From Paraphysoderma sedebokerense (taxonomy: Eukaryota > Blastocladiomycota > Physodermatomycetes > Physodermatales > Physodermataceae), in the NCBI GenBank assembly GCA_025602915.1, contig JAHLJZ010000003.1:496001-560000 (forward strand): 64,000 nucleotides of DNA, written 5' to 3'. Shown here piece after piece: positions 1 through 10,689 of the stretch. The notes under the pieces were generated by a model that was not told the origin of the DNA, searched no databases, and saw nothing but the letters and a program-made list of their open reading frames with translations. Numbering within the stretch: the stretch's first letter is position 1; every line of letters starts with the position of its first letter. The position numbers were made by a program, and so were the translations under genes.

Positions 1-526
1 CCCTTCAACTAGGAGCTCCTTTGGGGACATTGGCCGTTCTGATATAGCGTTTTCACATCTAAATTACAAGATAGCGGTGCTGAGTTGTTAAACAAAATTT
101 CACTACGCGGTGAATGTATAGCATGTCGTTCTGTACTCACGATCTCATTAACCCCCTTGCGAATAATGTCAAATCGAGTGGTTTTTGGTCGCCTATTTGG
201 CCGTCTGCTATACCCATATACACCGCATCTTCCTTGTCAGAAATAAACGAAGATACAACAGCACACTGTAACTTCGATCTAAAAATTTCTCTGTCTGGAA
301 TGGTATATTCACTTAGCGATATTCTAGACCCACACCATTGACCGCCAGGGAATTCTGAATGAAGCATCGTTAAAAATTAATCAGTGGAAGGCTCTCAAAT
401 TGTATTTAGACACTTACGGGATATACCAGGACCAAGTTTCAAGTTTGAAGTACTTCTAGTGAAAGCACCTGACGTGACTGATGCAAATGCCAATTGGATA
501 CAGATAATAAAAAATGCAATGTCCAT
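1..526 (-). CDS. PTC7-like PP2C-family phosphatase, 5' part (gene B), runs off window start
   Basis: Three exons are visible reading leftward: 526-418, 354-141 and 58-1 onward, with donors GTAAGT and GTGAGT and introns in phase 1 then phase 2. The first ATG (526) opens a hydrophobic stretch (MDIAFFIICIQLAFASVTSG) that looks like a signal peptide. The body carries the PTC7 landmark VYMGIADGQIG (family GVADGVGG, metal-binding Asp-Gly kept), followed by ARGLMRSCENAISE and SPKELLVEG, which match the family pattern LMRTCE...P..IL...Y. PP2C enzymes are Mg/Mn-dependent Ser/Thr phosphatases; PTC7/PPTC7 is normally mitochondrial, so a secretory-type N-terminus is unusual. Its neighbour at 1143-2537 is a paralogue with the same two first intron phases. 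The C-terminal half is outside the window, so activity cannot be judged. The start could be misplaced if an upstream exon exists. Confidence 0.7.
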
Positions 527-1142
527 TTCCGAATATATGAAATTCAAAATGGTACAAATTCTAGAGAAATAAAATAAGCGGAGCACTGGAGTTTTAAAAA
601 TTTTCATGGCATGCCATGAATCCATGAAATTCAAGCAAAACTTCAAGATCCCTTATTCCTCGAGTTTCACTCTCCACTCTATCTCGTAGTTTCATGGACT
701 TTGGCTGAAACAAAGAGACTCCACTCACGCAGATATCTGGATTCAAAAAATGCTTAACAAATTTGTCTCAGTTAATCTCGAATTCAATCGTTTAGCGCCG
801 TCATGACTCGGCTGATAATATTCCAGGGGCCACTAATTTTACCTCCGTAATTTCAAACGGCGCTTTGTCCAAAGCCGTAAAATGATTAAGAACTTGTAAG
901 ATATTATTACTAGGAAATTTTTTAAGTAATGGGCTTATAAAACTTTGCAGAATGTGATAACGTAGATCGTGCCGCATTCATTTGACTACAACATATTATA
1001 TATAACTCATTATAAATTATTAGAAGAACTGGCATCACCTAATGTAGGGTTAACCATTGTTTTTGAAATCATGAAAGCCATGACGAAAGCTATCGACCGA
1101 TAAGAAATACATTATTACCCACTAATTATTAAAATTGGTATT
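527..1142. other. Intergenic, between the two PTC7-like genes
   Basis: This 616 bp stretch lies upstream of gene B and downstream of gene A, both minus strand. It must hold gene B's promoter and gene A's 3' end. I see no coding exon, RNA gene or repeat in it. Confidence 0.6.
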
Positions 1143-2537
1143 TCAGAATACACTCGTACCTTCTTTCGGAGGCAACCCTCTTGGTGATTGCCGACGGAGG
1201 GCCCTTTCACCTAATGACTGCGCCAGCATCTCCATATGCTGAATGACCATGAAATTGTTGCTTCTTAGTTGCTGCATACGAGGCGACATATCTGAAAGTT
1301 CGAAGACTTGTTCATTTATGAGAGATTTTAATTCGTGTGATAAACCAACGTTATCTAACAACGCTAAAGTGAAAGACATCAGCAATTGTAAAAAAGCTTG
1401 CGAGTCGAAATCTGAGGTTACCATCAGAAGAGACAATCACGACTGCTCATATGAAGAGGGAGGAGAATAACATTAGACTACATAGATCTGAATGAAGCGA
1501 CTAAGAAACGCATACCATCACCGTCCTGCAGTTGCAGATCGTTTTCGACAGCCATTCGAGGATCAACGAGATACTCCTTAGAAGGATGAGGCATCGTGGG
1601 AGGGACAGAGCCCAACCTTAAAGGACATTTAAATACGTCAATGACTGAACATGATGTTGACCACTCATTGAACTTACATGTTCCGGCCTGCCTGAATTAA
1701 TTGCGAGCGTAACTGCGACACAAAATGACCATTTCGAAAGACAATGATCCGATTTCGACCAATATTAGCCACACGCAATAAGGCCTACAATATATCAGGA
1801 GTATAAGTATGCTAATAGAAATAGCGAATATATAAACTGCTGTTACTTGATGCTCATCGAATTGTCCAATTAAGACGCTAGAAGACCCAATTAATTCAGG
1901 TTGATTGCTAACTAATCGATTGTATCCGTCCATTAAAACAACCTTAGGGGACGTTAGAGATGGACTTTCTCTCACTGAGGCACGGCAACTAATATTTTTA
2001 TTATTTTGTTAGAATTTCAATTCACGTTTTCTGTGCTAATAATTTGAAATCAGTACGGACGCATTCATCAAACCTGACGCAAAGCCAACTTTGTCGAACA
2101 ATGGGTCGGCCAAGCCAGATTCTGCATCCGCCAGCCCAAAAAAGAATTCATTACCCTTTTTAGTGGTGAAAAAAGAGCTGGTCCCGCAAATGCTACTGGG
2201 TGGTACTGGCTCGCCCCCTTCTACTGAGCTTTGAGCACCCTGTTGATTCTGTAGACGGCACCACGTTGCACCATTTATTTCTGAAAGTAAAGGATTAGCA
2301 AAAAGTTGTCATAACTAATCAGTAGGTTGAAAAGATTTTCTTACTATAGACAGATGTGAACAGGGGTGCGATTTCTAATTGATTTATGGAGGACGTAATC
2401 CCTTCAAAATCAGTGTCCGTGTCCATATCACTGCCCTGAGTCGATCCAGTTTCTTCAATCATTGGTACCGCCTCGACCACGGTTGCTATCACCGCAAATA
2501 AAGCAAGACAGGTTAGAACCTTTTGCATCCTCGTCAT
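1143..2537 (-). CDS. PTC7-like PP2C pseudophosphatase with signal peptide (gene A)
   Basis: Six exons (2537-2345, 2280-2061, 1988-1847, 1784-1678, 1616-1516, 1411-1143) sum to 1032 nt, exactly 343 codons plus TGA. The N-terminus MTRMQKVLTCLALFAVIATV followed by VEAVP reads as a cleavable signal peptide. Family landmarks are recognisable: FFFGLADAESG where active PTC7 has GVADGVGG, GLMNACRASV, VVLMDGYNRLV, ELIGSSSVLIGQFD, then LLRVANIGRNRIIVFRNGHF where active members have NLGDSGFLVVRGGE, and SFTLALLDNVG where they have TATDGLFDN. The Asp of NLGDSG and the Asp of TDG are therefore replaced, and the terminal DDIT motif is absent because the protein stops at GTSVF. Catalysis is unlikely. The donor of intron 2 reads GTCCGT, a weak site. 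It is tandem with gene B and probably arose by duplication. Function is unknown; a secreted or ER-lumenal binding role is inference. Confidence 0.75.
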
Positions 2538-3065
2538 TAAATAAGTGTGTGCTGATACAGATAGTTGAATTATGTTGCACACACAGAGTTCTAAACTTAT
2601 TTGAAAATTTTTTGACTGAAACTATCACGCGCCTGAAACATGCCTGAACCAATCTGGAGGAAATCTAATTCTCATCCTGTTTCATCACCATTTTCCAGAT
2701 ACTCAAATATAGTAGCACACGAACACGAAACCAAGCGCTGCGATTGGGCTGAATTCAAAGCAACCCATGTTTACCTTTTTAAAACGAAGGGCACACAAAA
2801 TCGTCCATGATACGCAAAGCAAGTAAATACTCCGCCAGTCACGGCCCATCATGAAGATGAACTGATGAAAACTCTCTGAATATGGTGTAAAAAACAGGCT
2901 AAATGAGATCTGGCGAAATTCAATTTGAGCACATGCAATATATGCCAGATAGCAGGGGCATTCAACACCCGAAGTATTAACAACATTTTATCCGCGGCAT
3001 GTATTAAACCCAACCGATTCATTCGCGAAAGCACATAATGACAATATTTTATATTATTGACCGCA
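2538..3065. other. Intergenic, upstream of PTC7-like gene A
   Basis: This 528 bp holds the promoter side of gene A and the 3' flank of eIF3f. An open minus-strand stretch at 2849-3100 has no family resemblance and partly overlaps the eIF3f last exon in another frame, so I treat it as chance. Confidence 0.55.
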
Positions 3066-4419
3066 TTACATGAGAACATTGGATTGTAGTCTATCAGCAA
3101 TGTCTAATTGAGTGCGGGTAAGATTAGCAAGGTATACAACCATCAAAAGGTCCTACGAGGCAAGGATCGGCAGATGTTAAAATTGATCATATCAGCCGCA
3201 TTGATTGTTATAAACAGATGCTTTACCTGCAGATGGCCATTGAACTTCTTTTCAAATTGTTTACCGTCAACTTTGGGCACCATCCCTACTAAGTCAGACA
3301 AAAATCGACCAATTCGATCCATTCTTCTTTTCTCCACCAAATTTTCGGTATTTCCACCCTTCTCCAATTTCTTCAGTACATTATCAACATACTGTGAGAC
3401 TTCATCCACCATTTCAATCAATTTGTTAACGGCGGCTTCGAGATTATCAATGTCAGTCGTTATACCAGTGACATTTTGGGTTGAGGTTGAATGAGCTGCT
3501 TGAGCAATGGCATCGACTGCGAGAATAAAGTTATGACAAGCATAAAGCAGACAATTAGAATGTTTTGGAAGACTTACGTCCTGTTCTTTCTGCGTCGAAA
3601 AATTTAATGTCACATGTGACAGGGACAAACATACGACCCCTACTGTTCTCCGGTGTACTAAAGTACCCAACGGGAAGACTGAACGATAGATAGATTCAAT
3701 AAGTTGAAAGCACACATTCAAATATCATTCAAAGCTTAAACCATACCCCATGAAAGCTTTCACGCCCAGTGAATCACCAGTCAATTCGGTATCCACGGCC
3801 AAATGCACACACTGAAAATTTGAACCGCCAGAATTCACTAAACTCGATTCAAACCAATCATGCAATGCGGCCGATTTGCCGGACAAATCATTTCCAGTAG
3901 AATACCAGCCGACAACGACCTCCCGATTGTTTACTCGACGGTGAAGTTGGTACATCAGGCGTGTAAAATCAATGTCAAGGAATATGTCGTTGCTCTAGTA
4001 ACGTGATTAAAAAAAAAAAGAGTCAAGAATGTGATGAAATGTAATAATTGTCAGATCATATTTGAGTGACTGAAAGAACGTTGTGCAATATTTGAATTCC
4101 AACGATCAGGAGGCCTCTCGTAGAAAAGAAAACATACTCCTTCATCATTGGCATCATTATCGGACTTATCGCTGTAGGGTATCGGAAACGAATTCCTTAT
4201 TTCAATCATTGAACCATCGTCACTTCGTACGCCCAACAGAGCGCCAACAACTTTCTCTTGAGATCCGTCCCGTCGGATATAATGATCAAGGATGGAAAAT
4301 AAAACAACCGGAGAAACAATAGTGGAAGGGGCAGGAGCTTGCGACTGGACCAGAGTAATAAGATTACCCTCTCTCTGTAAAGGAAGGCGGAGGACTGATG
4401 ATGATTGTGCTGTTTGCAT
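3066..4419 (-). CDS. Translation initiation factor eIF3 subunit F (MPN domain)
   Basis: The spliced product follows the eIF3f order: STIVSPVVLFSILDHYIRR, VVGALLGVRSDDGSMIEIRN, LDIDFTRLMYQLHRRVNN, VVVGWYSTGNDLSGKS, VHLAVDTELTGDSLGVKAFM, GRMFVPVTCDIKFFDAERTG, RIGRFLSDLVGMVPKVDGKQ, and a last exon DLLMVVYLANLTRTQLDIAD ending LQSNVLM. eIF3f is a non-catalytic MPN subunit of eIF3, which scaffolds the 43S preinitiation complex in the cytosol. The MPN metal residues (E, HxH, D) of active JAMM proteases are not all present, as usual for this subunit. Several short introns interrupt the gene; the exon join NDEG|SNDIF is phase 0. ATG 4419 (MQTAQSSS) is preferred; an in-frame ATG at 4473 would add an Arg-rich 18-residue leader. 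It lies head-to-tail with RPT5, whose stop is 257 bp away. Confidence 0.9.
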
Positions 4420-4676
4420 TTTGTAGCAGCGAGTATCTGTAACTTTTCGTACCAATATTATTCGGCGAAACATAACGAGATGTTTGTTTACTATCGGCGC
4501 GTGTCAGTCGTCGGGAACCTTCCTTTAAGAATACAGACGCTGATCGCCGCTAAATTTATTCCAGTTGTTTCTCAAATGAACATCAGATGACTGAATTATA
4601 CAGCGTTGATAACTGCGTCTTTATCCCTCTCACACGCTTTCCCGACAAAGAACCCAATGGGACATTCCCCATACTC

Positions 4677-6656
4677 TTAAGCGTAGTATTGTAAATTGGT
4701 TTTCTTCTTGGCTTGCACTTCTTGGATTGCTACATAACAAGCAAAACAGATCAATTTACAGCCAACCACGCTGAATAAAGAAATGAACGACAAAACGAAC
4801 CATCCATGAAATCTTCATGAGATATAACAGTCCCACCCCTCCTGAGTGCAATCATCCCTGCTTCAACACATATAGCTTTGCATTGAGCACCATTGAACTC
4901 ATCGCAGCATCTTGCTAGCTCTTCATAATTCACATCAGGTGAAACCGTCATCTTGCGACTATGAATTTGAATGATACGAGCTCGTGCTTCTTCATTCGGG
5001 TGAGGGAATTCAATTTTACGGTCAAGACGTCCGGAGCGGAGAAGAGCAGGATCTAAAATATCGATACGGTTCGTCGCAGCGATCACCTACGAGATAGAAG
5101 AACGCGATCAGATACAAACAGCGGTCACCCAATTTTGTCATGTTATTCATACTTTGATTCTCTCATCGCTTGAGAATCCATCTAACTGATTCAAAAGCTC
5201 CAACATCGTTCTTTGTACCTCTCGGTCACCGCTTTTTTCGCTATCAAACCGCTTTGTACCGATGGCGTCTATTTCATCAATGAAAATGATGGCGGGGGAT
5301 TTTTCTTTGGCCAAAGCAAATGCATCACGGACAAGCTTTGCCCCGTCACCGATAAACATCTACGGATAGTAGAACAGGCCACCAATTATAAGATCAAAAA
5401 TTAGAAGCAAAACGCAACAAATAGTCATCATCATACCTGGACAAGTTGGGGACCAGCCAATTTTAGGAAAGTGGAATTTGTTTGTGCAGCGCAAGCACGC
5501 GCAAGTAGAGTCTTTCCGGTACCAGGAGGTCCGTACATTAAAGCACCTAAACCAGCGAATTGTGTAAGTAAGAGCGCTTCCGGCCACTACGGAATAACAA
5601 TACCTTTCGGGGGCTTGATTCCTAAATTTTTGAAACGGTCCATATGCGTCATAGGTAGAACGATGGCCTCCACCAACTCTTCGATTTGTTTGTCTAATCC
5701 ACCGATGTCGTTATAATCTTCAGTCGGTTTTTCATCGACTTCCATAGCTTTCACTCGTGAATCGTATTCTGCGGGCAGGGTGTCCAAAATTAAATAGCTG
5801 TCTTTGTTGACACCAACTAAATCGCCAGGCTTTAGCTTCTCTGCATCGACAAGTCCAACCATAGGGAGAAAAATTGTCTGATCATAGAAAGAATTAGAAA
5901 ACAGACTAATCAGGGCGCGATAGAGCAATCGTCGCTACTAAAGCAAGTCCACCAAGCTACAAACTATTTACCTGTCGTGTAGAAGTCTTAATAACGGCAC
6001 ACTTTCCTTTCCGAACAGCATCCAAATCAACATTTGCACCCTCCTCCTGCTCTTCGCTATCAGGATCCATATCGAGTAGCTATGGGATGAAGGAATTTAA
6101 TATTCTGCAATTTACTTTGAAGATACTCTTATGATAACAAACTTCCACCACGTTACCAACTAAATATGGCAGTTGTTTGTTCATTTTGATTTTTTCCTTG
6201 TTATCTTTTATCTTTTCCTTCATAGATGATTGCTCATGTTGTAGGCGCATCAATTCCGATCGCATTACCTAAACAGATATCAGCATATGGTTAAAACATC
6301 TATAGAGTTGAAGCCATGCAATAATATAGTATAATGCACAAAGGCGACTTGATTGAAACTTGAATGCATTTCGAGGGGAAAATGAAGTCCAGCCTGCTGT
6401 CGTCATCAATCTTTAAGCGCAGCAAAGGCATTGCAGATAATCCCACTGAAATTGGTGGCAACACACCAAGAGAGCAATAAGAATTAAAAACAGGGGAGAA
6501 GTACTTCTTTGGTATACCTACTTTAATGTCATTTTCCAGAAGTCTAGTTCTGTTGGCGATTTCATCATTCCCGGCGCGCAAGATTTCCTGGCCCAAATCA
6601 TCTAGCGCCTCTTGGTCTTCCTTCCAAATAGACTTATCTTCGAGAGTGGTGGCCAT
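4677..6656 (-). CDS. RPT5: 26S proteasome regulatory ATPase Rpt5 (PSMC3)
   Basis: About eight exons encode a AAA+ ATPase of roughly 430 residues. In order: [11 protein letters not shown] start, coiled coil ([20 protein letters not shown]), OB-fold region (YLVGNVVE...[12 protein letters not shown]), [18 protein letters not shown], Walker A GPPGTGKT, Walker [12 protein letters not shown], sensor region [20 protein letters not shown], and a C-terminus TNLQYYA. The terminal Tyr-Tyr-Ala is the HbYX motif that docks Rpt5 into the 20S alpha-ring pockets and opens the gate. Rpt5 is one of six ATPases of the 19S base and unfolds ubiquitinated substrates. Length and motif spacing are normal. It is divergently transcribed from UPF3 over a 544 bp shared upstream region. 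The translation start ATG at 6656 is the first in the N-terminal exon that gives the family start; the open frame above it is 5' leader. Confidence 0.95.
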
Positions 6657-7200
6657 CGTACGGTATGCCGTAAAAATGAGATGAGATGTGGTGAATAGGT
6701 GCGATAGGATGGTAGGGAGTGAAAAATGAGAACAAAGTTCGCTGGGAGTTGTCGAGAAGGGGCACGGTGTGACCACGTAAACACTTTCGTTCGGCACACG
6801 ATTTATGATTTTCGCAGATATATCTGTTTCACTAGACTTGTACCCTCGCATACATCCTTTGCTCAACATGCCATTTTTTTGCTTAAAAGAAATCATAGAG
6901 AGCTGAATGTAGATATCTTCCTCTCGCTGTTGTCAAATATTGTTGCATGAGCTTTCATCAACATGGTCTAGCGTTGTATTGCTTATCGACAATAATAAAG
7001 GAGTGAGATATCAAGTGCAGATAGCGCCAGCATGCAGCAGCTGTTCTTCCTAGATAGCAAATTAGCAATTAATCACGCATCCACCGTCCCGTGCACACTG
7101 CACAGGTAGTCCTCGGAAGTTGGAGCCGCAATTCGATTTATCGCTTGTCCCTGGACATTCGCCGACTCAGCAATATCAGTTCCTGCTCTCTGTCGTCATA
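6657..7200. promoter_or_regulatory. Shared divergent upstream region of RPT5 and UPF3
   Basis: The 544 bp between the two start codons must contain both promoters. I looked for the yeast Rpn4 proteasome element GGTGGCAAA and did not see it. The frames that are open here (for example minus 6657-6896) continue out of the RPT5 first exon and have no family resemblance. Confidence 0.6.
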
Positions 7201-8472
7201 ATGTCCTCCATCTCGTCCAGCGATGTAAAACCTCTTGAATCCCCTAATGCAACCTCCAAATCGAATGCACCCCGTAAGAAACCTCGAAATCGCAGGAAAA
7301 AACAATCGCACGCAAATTTGCCCCGATTGAAAATTGTTGTTCGTAGGCTCCCTCCATCACTTCCAGAATCTGTTTTCTGGGAGAGTGCATCTCAATTTCT
7401 CCCTCATGAAGTCTCTGAAGCACTCGAATTTAAATCGTTTTGTCCTGGAAAAGTTTACAAAACAAAGGGCAAGGAGAATGTGTACAGTCGTGCGTACATT
7501 AAGTTTAGTCGATACGAAGATCTGGTGCGTTTCTACCAAAATTATAATGGACACTGCTTTGTTGATAGTAAAGGGAATGAGTACAGATGTATCGTAGAGT
7601 TCGCTTTGAATCAAAAAGTTTCGTCATTATCTCAAAAAAACTACGTCAAAAAATTAGAATCTAGAGTCGGCATGTATGTGGAGGATCCGATGTTTTTAGA
7701 GTTTAAGACCTTTAAAGAAGCCCAAGATAAATCGGAAAAGGAGGAGCCTGTGGCCGGCGATAACCTATCGACAACATCAGCCTCCTCGAAGACATCGCTC
7801 GCTTTAAACCCGGGGCAATCCATATCTCGAGTGCACCCTAAAACAACCCCGCTGATTGAATTCCTTCGATCAAAAGCGCAGAAAAAGAATGCTCAACAAC
7901 CTAGATCTCCCAAAAAAGCGACCAAGAAGAAATCTACACCCAAGCCAACTAAACCGCCCAAGAAAGCATATCCAAAAGATGAGCTTAGCAAGTCAAAGAC
8001 GTCGAAGAAAAAGCAAAAACAATCTGTCGCTGCACCATCCTCTACCGAGCCCTCATCTAAGAGTGGACAACAACAACGCAAAGCTGTTCGTAACTCGGCT
8101 ACTGAGCAGCCATCTCCCAAGGCAGAGTCTGGCCAACCATCTTCCGCTGCAACTCGACCAAAACCGAAATCGAAATTTATAACAAACTTGAACTATTATT
8201 TGCATGATCAGCATGCAGAACCAAAACGAATCCCTCCATCCACTAAGCAAGTCCCGTCTCAGATCCAACCGTCCTCTAAATCAGAACAGCTTCCTCGTAA
8301 TCCATCGACGCCCCCAGAACAACCTAAAAATCAGTCGTCATCAACTCAGCCTAAACAAAAATCAAAATTTGTTGCAGATCCCTTAGTCTATGAGTATGGA
8401 CATAGTGGTGGAAGAGGTCGAGGTGGTTCTCGAGGTGGTCGAGGAACTGCGCATGGACGCGGAAGGCGATAG
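7201..8472 (+). CDS. UPF3: Nonsense-mediated mRNA decay factor Upf3 (Smg-4/UPF3 domain)
   Basis: A single uninterrupted frame of 423 codons starts at ATG 7201 (MSSISSSDVKP). The upstream in-frame opening at 7120 begins with TTG, so I do not use it. Residues about 45-145 form the Smg-4/UPF3 RNP-like domain: LPRLKIVVRRLPPSLPESVF, SFCPGKVYKTKGKENVYSRA, YIKFSRYEDLVRFYQNYNGH, FVDSKGNEYRCIVEFALNQK. This domain binds Upf2 and links exon-junction or termination complexes to decay of nonsense-containing mRNA. The rest is low complexity: Lys/Ser/Pro-rich tracts (KKATKKKSTPKPTKPPKKAY) and a C-terminal RGG-type tail (GGRGRGGSRGGRG) expected to bind RNA. It is one of very few genes in the window without an intron. 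Confidence 0.9.
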   Translation: MSSISSSDVKPLESPNATSKSNAPRKKPRNRRKKQSHANLPRLKIVVRRLPPSLPESVFWESASQFLPHEVSEALEFKSFCPGKVYKTKGKENVYSRAYIKFSRYEDLVRFYQNYNGHCFVDSKGNEYRCIVEFALNQKVSSLSQKNYVKKLESRVGMYVEDPMFLEFKTFKEAQDKSEKEEPVAGDNLSTTSASSKTSLALNPGQSISRVHPKTTPLIEFLRSKAQKKNAQQPRSPKKATKKKSTPKPTKPPKKAYPKDELSKSKTSKKKQKQSVAAPSSTEPSSKSGQQQRKAVRNSATEQPSPKAESGQPSSAATRPKPKSKFITNLNYYLHDQHAEPKRIPPSTKQVPSQIQPSSKSEQLPRNPSTPPEQPKNQSSSTQPKQKSKFVADPLVYEYGHSGGRGRGGSRGGRGTAHGRGRR

Positions 8473-9310
8473 ATATCAAATATCACATTTGGTTCTAGCC
8501 TCTTTATAAAAAGCATATCAGTTTGTATCCTGGGAAATAGCCCCCTCCCATTTTCATATCGCACTTTGCAACTGGATAGAGGGGTTGGTGGGACTCAGTT
8601 CATCTATTCGCCAAAAGTAGGATGATTTAATTGATTAGAACTGCACATTGATGGATAATGAATTTGAGCTGTTGGACACGGAAAATTCATCTCGGCTGAT
8701 CGGGTATTGATGACTGATTTTATAAAGAAGTGACCACCATCAGAAGTGTGCGTGAAAATGTTGAAAAGGAAAATCTATGAGTTGAGATAAATTGCCTTTT
8801 CAATATGACATCAGACAATACATAAATTGCTATGTAATGTAATTTCAATGACGATGCAAATGCTTTATATGTTCTTATGGCGGTTTTGATTTGCTAAAAT
8901 ACCCTCTTCCTAATGATTGAAGCAGTCGATCTGATACAACACCTGTCATTCCTTGTATTTTTCTTTATGCTGAACAATAATTCCACATTATCATATCTCG
9001 TTATGAAGCTTACCGAAATGATTTCTCTTAGCATCCTACATAGAATAACATGCGATTTCTCGGAATGCTAAAATAATGATGTCTGACCGAGCAATAATAT
9101 TTTGTTAATCGTGCCGTGGGTAATCCGCACCACCCGGGAGTGACAGGAATATTAATTGAATCCATTCACAGTACATAGTACGATTGAATAACTTGAAAAT
9201 TGTGAAAATAGAGAGGATCACAAAATGCCATAGAAAGGCATGAAGTATAGGCCTGTTCGTCATATCTAGAATTGACAACGATAGGATAAAAAGTACTATC
9301 ATCATCCTGT
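8473..9310. other. Intergenic, 3' of UPF3
   Basis: The 838 bp hold the UPF3 3' flank and then AT-rich unique sequence up to the tRNA. No exon, repeat or RNA gene is evident. Confidence 0.6.
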
Positions 9311-9387
9311 TGTCGTCTCCGTGGATTGAACACGGGGCCTTCAGATGACTCTTCAGTCTGACGCTCTCCCAGCTGAGCTAAGACGAC
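9311..9387 (-). tRNA. tRNA-Phe (GAA) with a 4-nt intron
   Basis: Reading the minus strand from 9387 gives a full cloverleaf: acceptor GTCGTCT/AGACGAC, TA, D arm GCTC-AGCTGGGA-GAGC, anticodon stem TCAGA/TCTGA, loop CTGAAGA with anticodon GAA, variable AGGCC, T arm CCGTG-TTCAATC-CACGG, discriminator A (9311). Between loop positions 37 and 38 the genome has four extra bases (AGTC), the canonical place of nuclear tRNA introns. Total 77 nt, 73 without the intron. The A box (TTAGCTCAGCTGG) and B box (GTTCAATCC) are intact, so it should be transcribed by RNA polymerase III. Confidence 0.92.
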
Positions 9388-9833
9388 GGGTGGAAGGCCA
9401 GCCAAATTTACAGATCACTTATTCCGTTTATGTGGGACTGCGAGGAATGTCGTAATTAACTTATCCATTTTATTGGTGTCCCGGTACCAGGCCAGAAATT
9501 TGCAAAGAGCAATTGTGATTTCATAACTTATTCTCCCCAGTTTTCCTCCTAGTTCGCACCCACGTTTAGAGACATCGTATGGTTAAAAGCAATGGCGACG
9601 TAAGATAAATATTTGGGTTGCCAATCTTTATGGGAGATAGGTTTTAATCCGAAGAAATAATGTTGCGAGGAGTGGAAGGATTCGTTTCGCATACAGTAGA
9701 TAATATCTTTCCAATACAAATTGAAAGAAACCGTAGTTATAAAAGATTTAGTACATTACAGCTGATTGATGTTGTTCGCTTCTCTCCTTGTCTGCAAAAT
9801 ACCAACTTAAATCCAGACGCATGTTATGATTAC
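9388..9833. other. Unassigned sequence between tRNA-Phe and dispersed repeat
   Basis: Nothing recognisable. The open plus frame 9660-9899 runs into the repeat and shows no family motif. Confidence 0.5.
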
Positions 9834-10160
9834 TCACCCAGGATCCGGGGACATCCTCCGAGACAAATATATTTCCGGGATGTCATGCCGATGTCTTAGT
9901 ATCAGATATACTGGGGGATATCCTAGGGCAAAGTATGTCCCCGGTACATCGCGCGCAAGAGGTCTCTAGGAGGTCCTCGTCAAAGGATATCCTGGTGACA
10001 TTGCGATGGCGACATATATGGGCATCAGGATATCTCTGGGATATCTTAGGAACAATCCGCCTACATAGTAGAGTTAGAAAAAGCATCCTCGGAAGCCCGA
10101 TTAAGACATCACCGTGACATCTCAAGGTCGGAATGTCTTGATGATATCCTTCATGAGACT
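9834..10160. repeat. Dispersed palindrome-rich repeat, copy 1
   Basis: The block is built from near-palindromic words such as GGATATCC, GATGTC/GACATC and CCGGGGAC at short irregular spacing. Its left edge (CTCACCCAGGATCCGGGGAC) matches the left edge of the copy at 12905 (ACACACCCAAGATCCGGTGA), and both end with a GTGACATCTC word. This makes it a family member rather than local slippage. No coding capacity is supported; frames across it are by-products of the repeat. Confidence 0.7.
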
Positions 10161-10689
10161 TGTCAGTCGTGCCGTGCGTAGCTGAGAACAGCTTGGGATT
10201 GCCTCAGTCCGTCGTCGAGTTACCTTCAAAGATGCGTTGGTTTAAGTAAATGTCTCAACGAATCTGCTATCGTGAGTAAATGATAAAATTGTCGCGAGGA
10301 TAGAATAGGGATATAAATCTTAAACAAGATTTATAATGCAATAACCGATGATCCGTAGGGTTTCTTCAATACAAATAATAAATTCGTCATTAACAGATAT
10401 GACATAAATGCAACACTAACATATCTCTCATTCACCACATAATTAGAGAAAGTTGCCTTCAATACAAAATAATAAAACGTACGGAAGATATTCTCCTTTG
10501 GAATATCTATACCATTCTCCTTCACGTTAATGTGTACCAACTTAATTACTAATGAACTTCCGTTGCCGGGCATGTTCACCAAATATATAAATTACTCTTC
10601 CTATATCCGGAAAATAACCCATCTTCTCTCTAAACTGTCAAACACCTCTACTAGATTCTAGACTCCAGATATTCTTTCACTACTCTCAG
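10161..10689. other. Unassigned AT-rich sequence
   Basis: No exon or RNA gene recognised between the dispersed repeat and the foldback arm. The minus-strand open stretch 10331-10582 has no motif and no splice context I can defend. Confidence 0.5.

Noticed and set aside
7120-7200. N-terminal extension of UPF3
   Set aside because: The codon at 7120 is TTG; the first ATG in frame before the conserved domain is 7201.
9883-10125. Open frames across the dispersed repeat on both strands
   Set aside because: They follow from the repeat's palindromic GC-rich words; the corresponding frame in the second copy differs.
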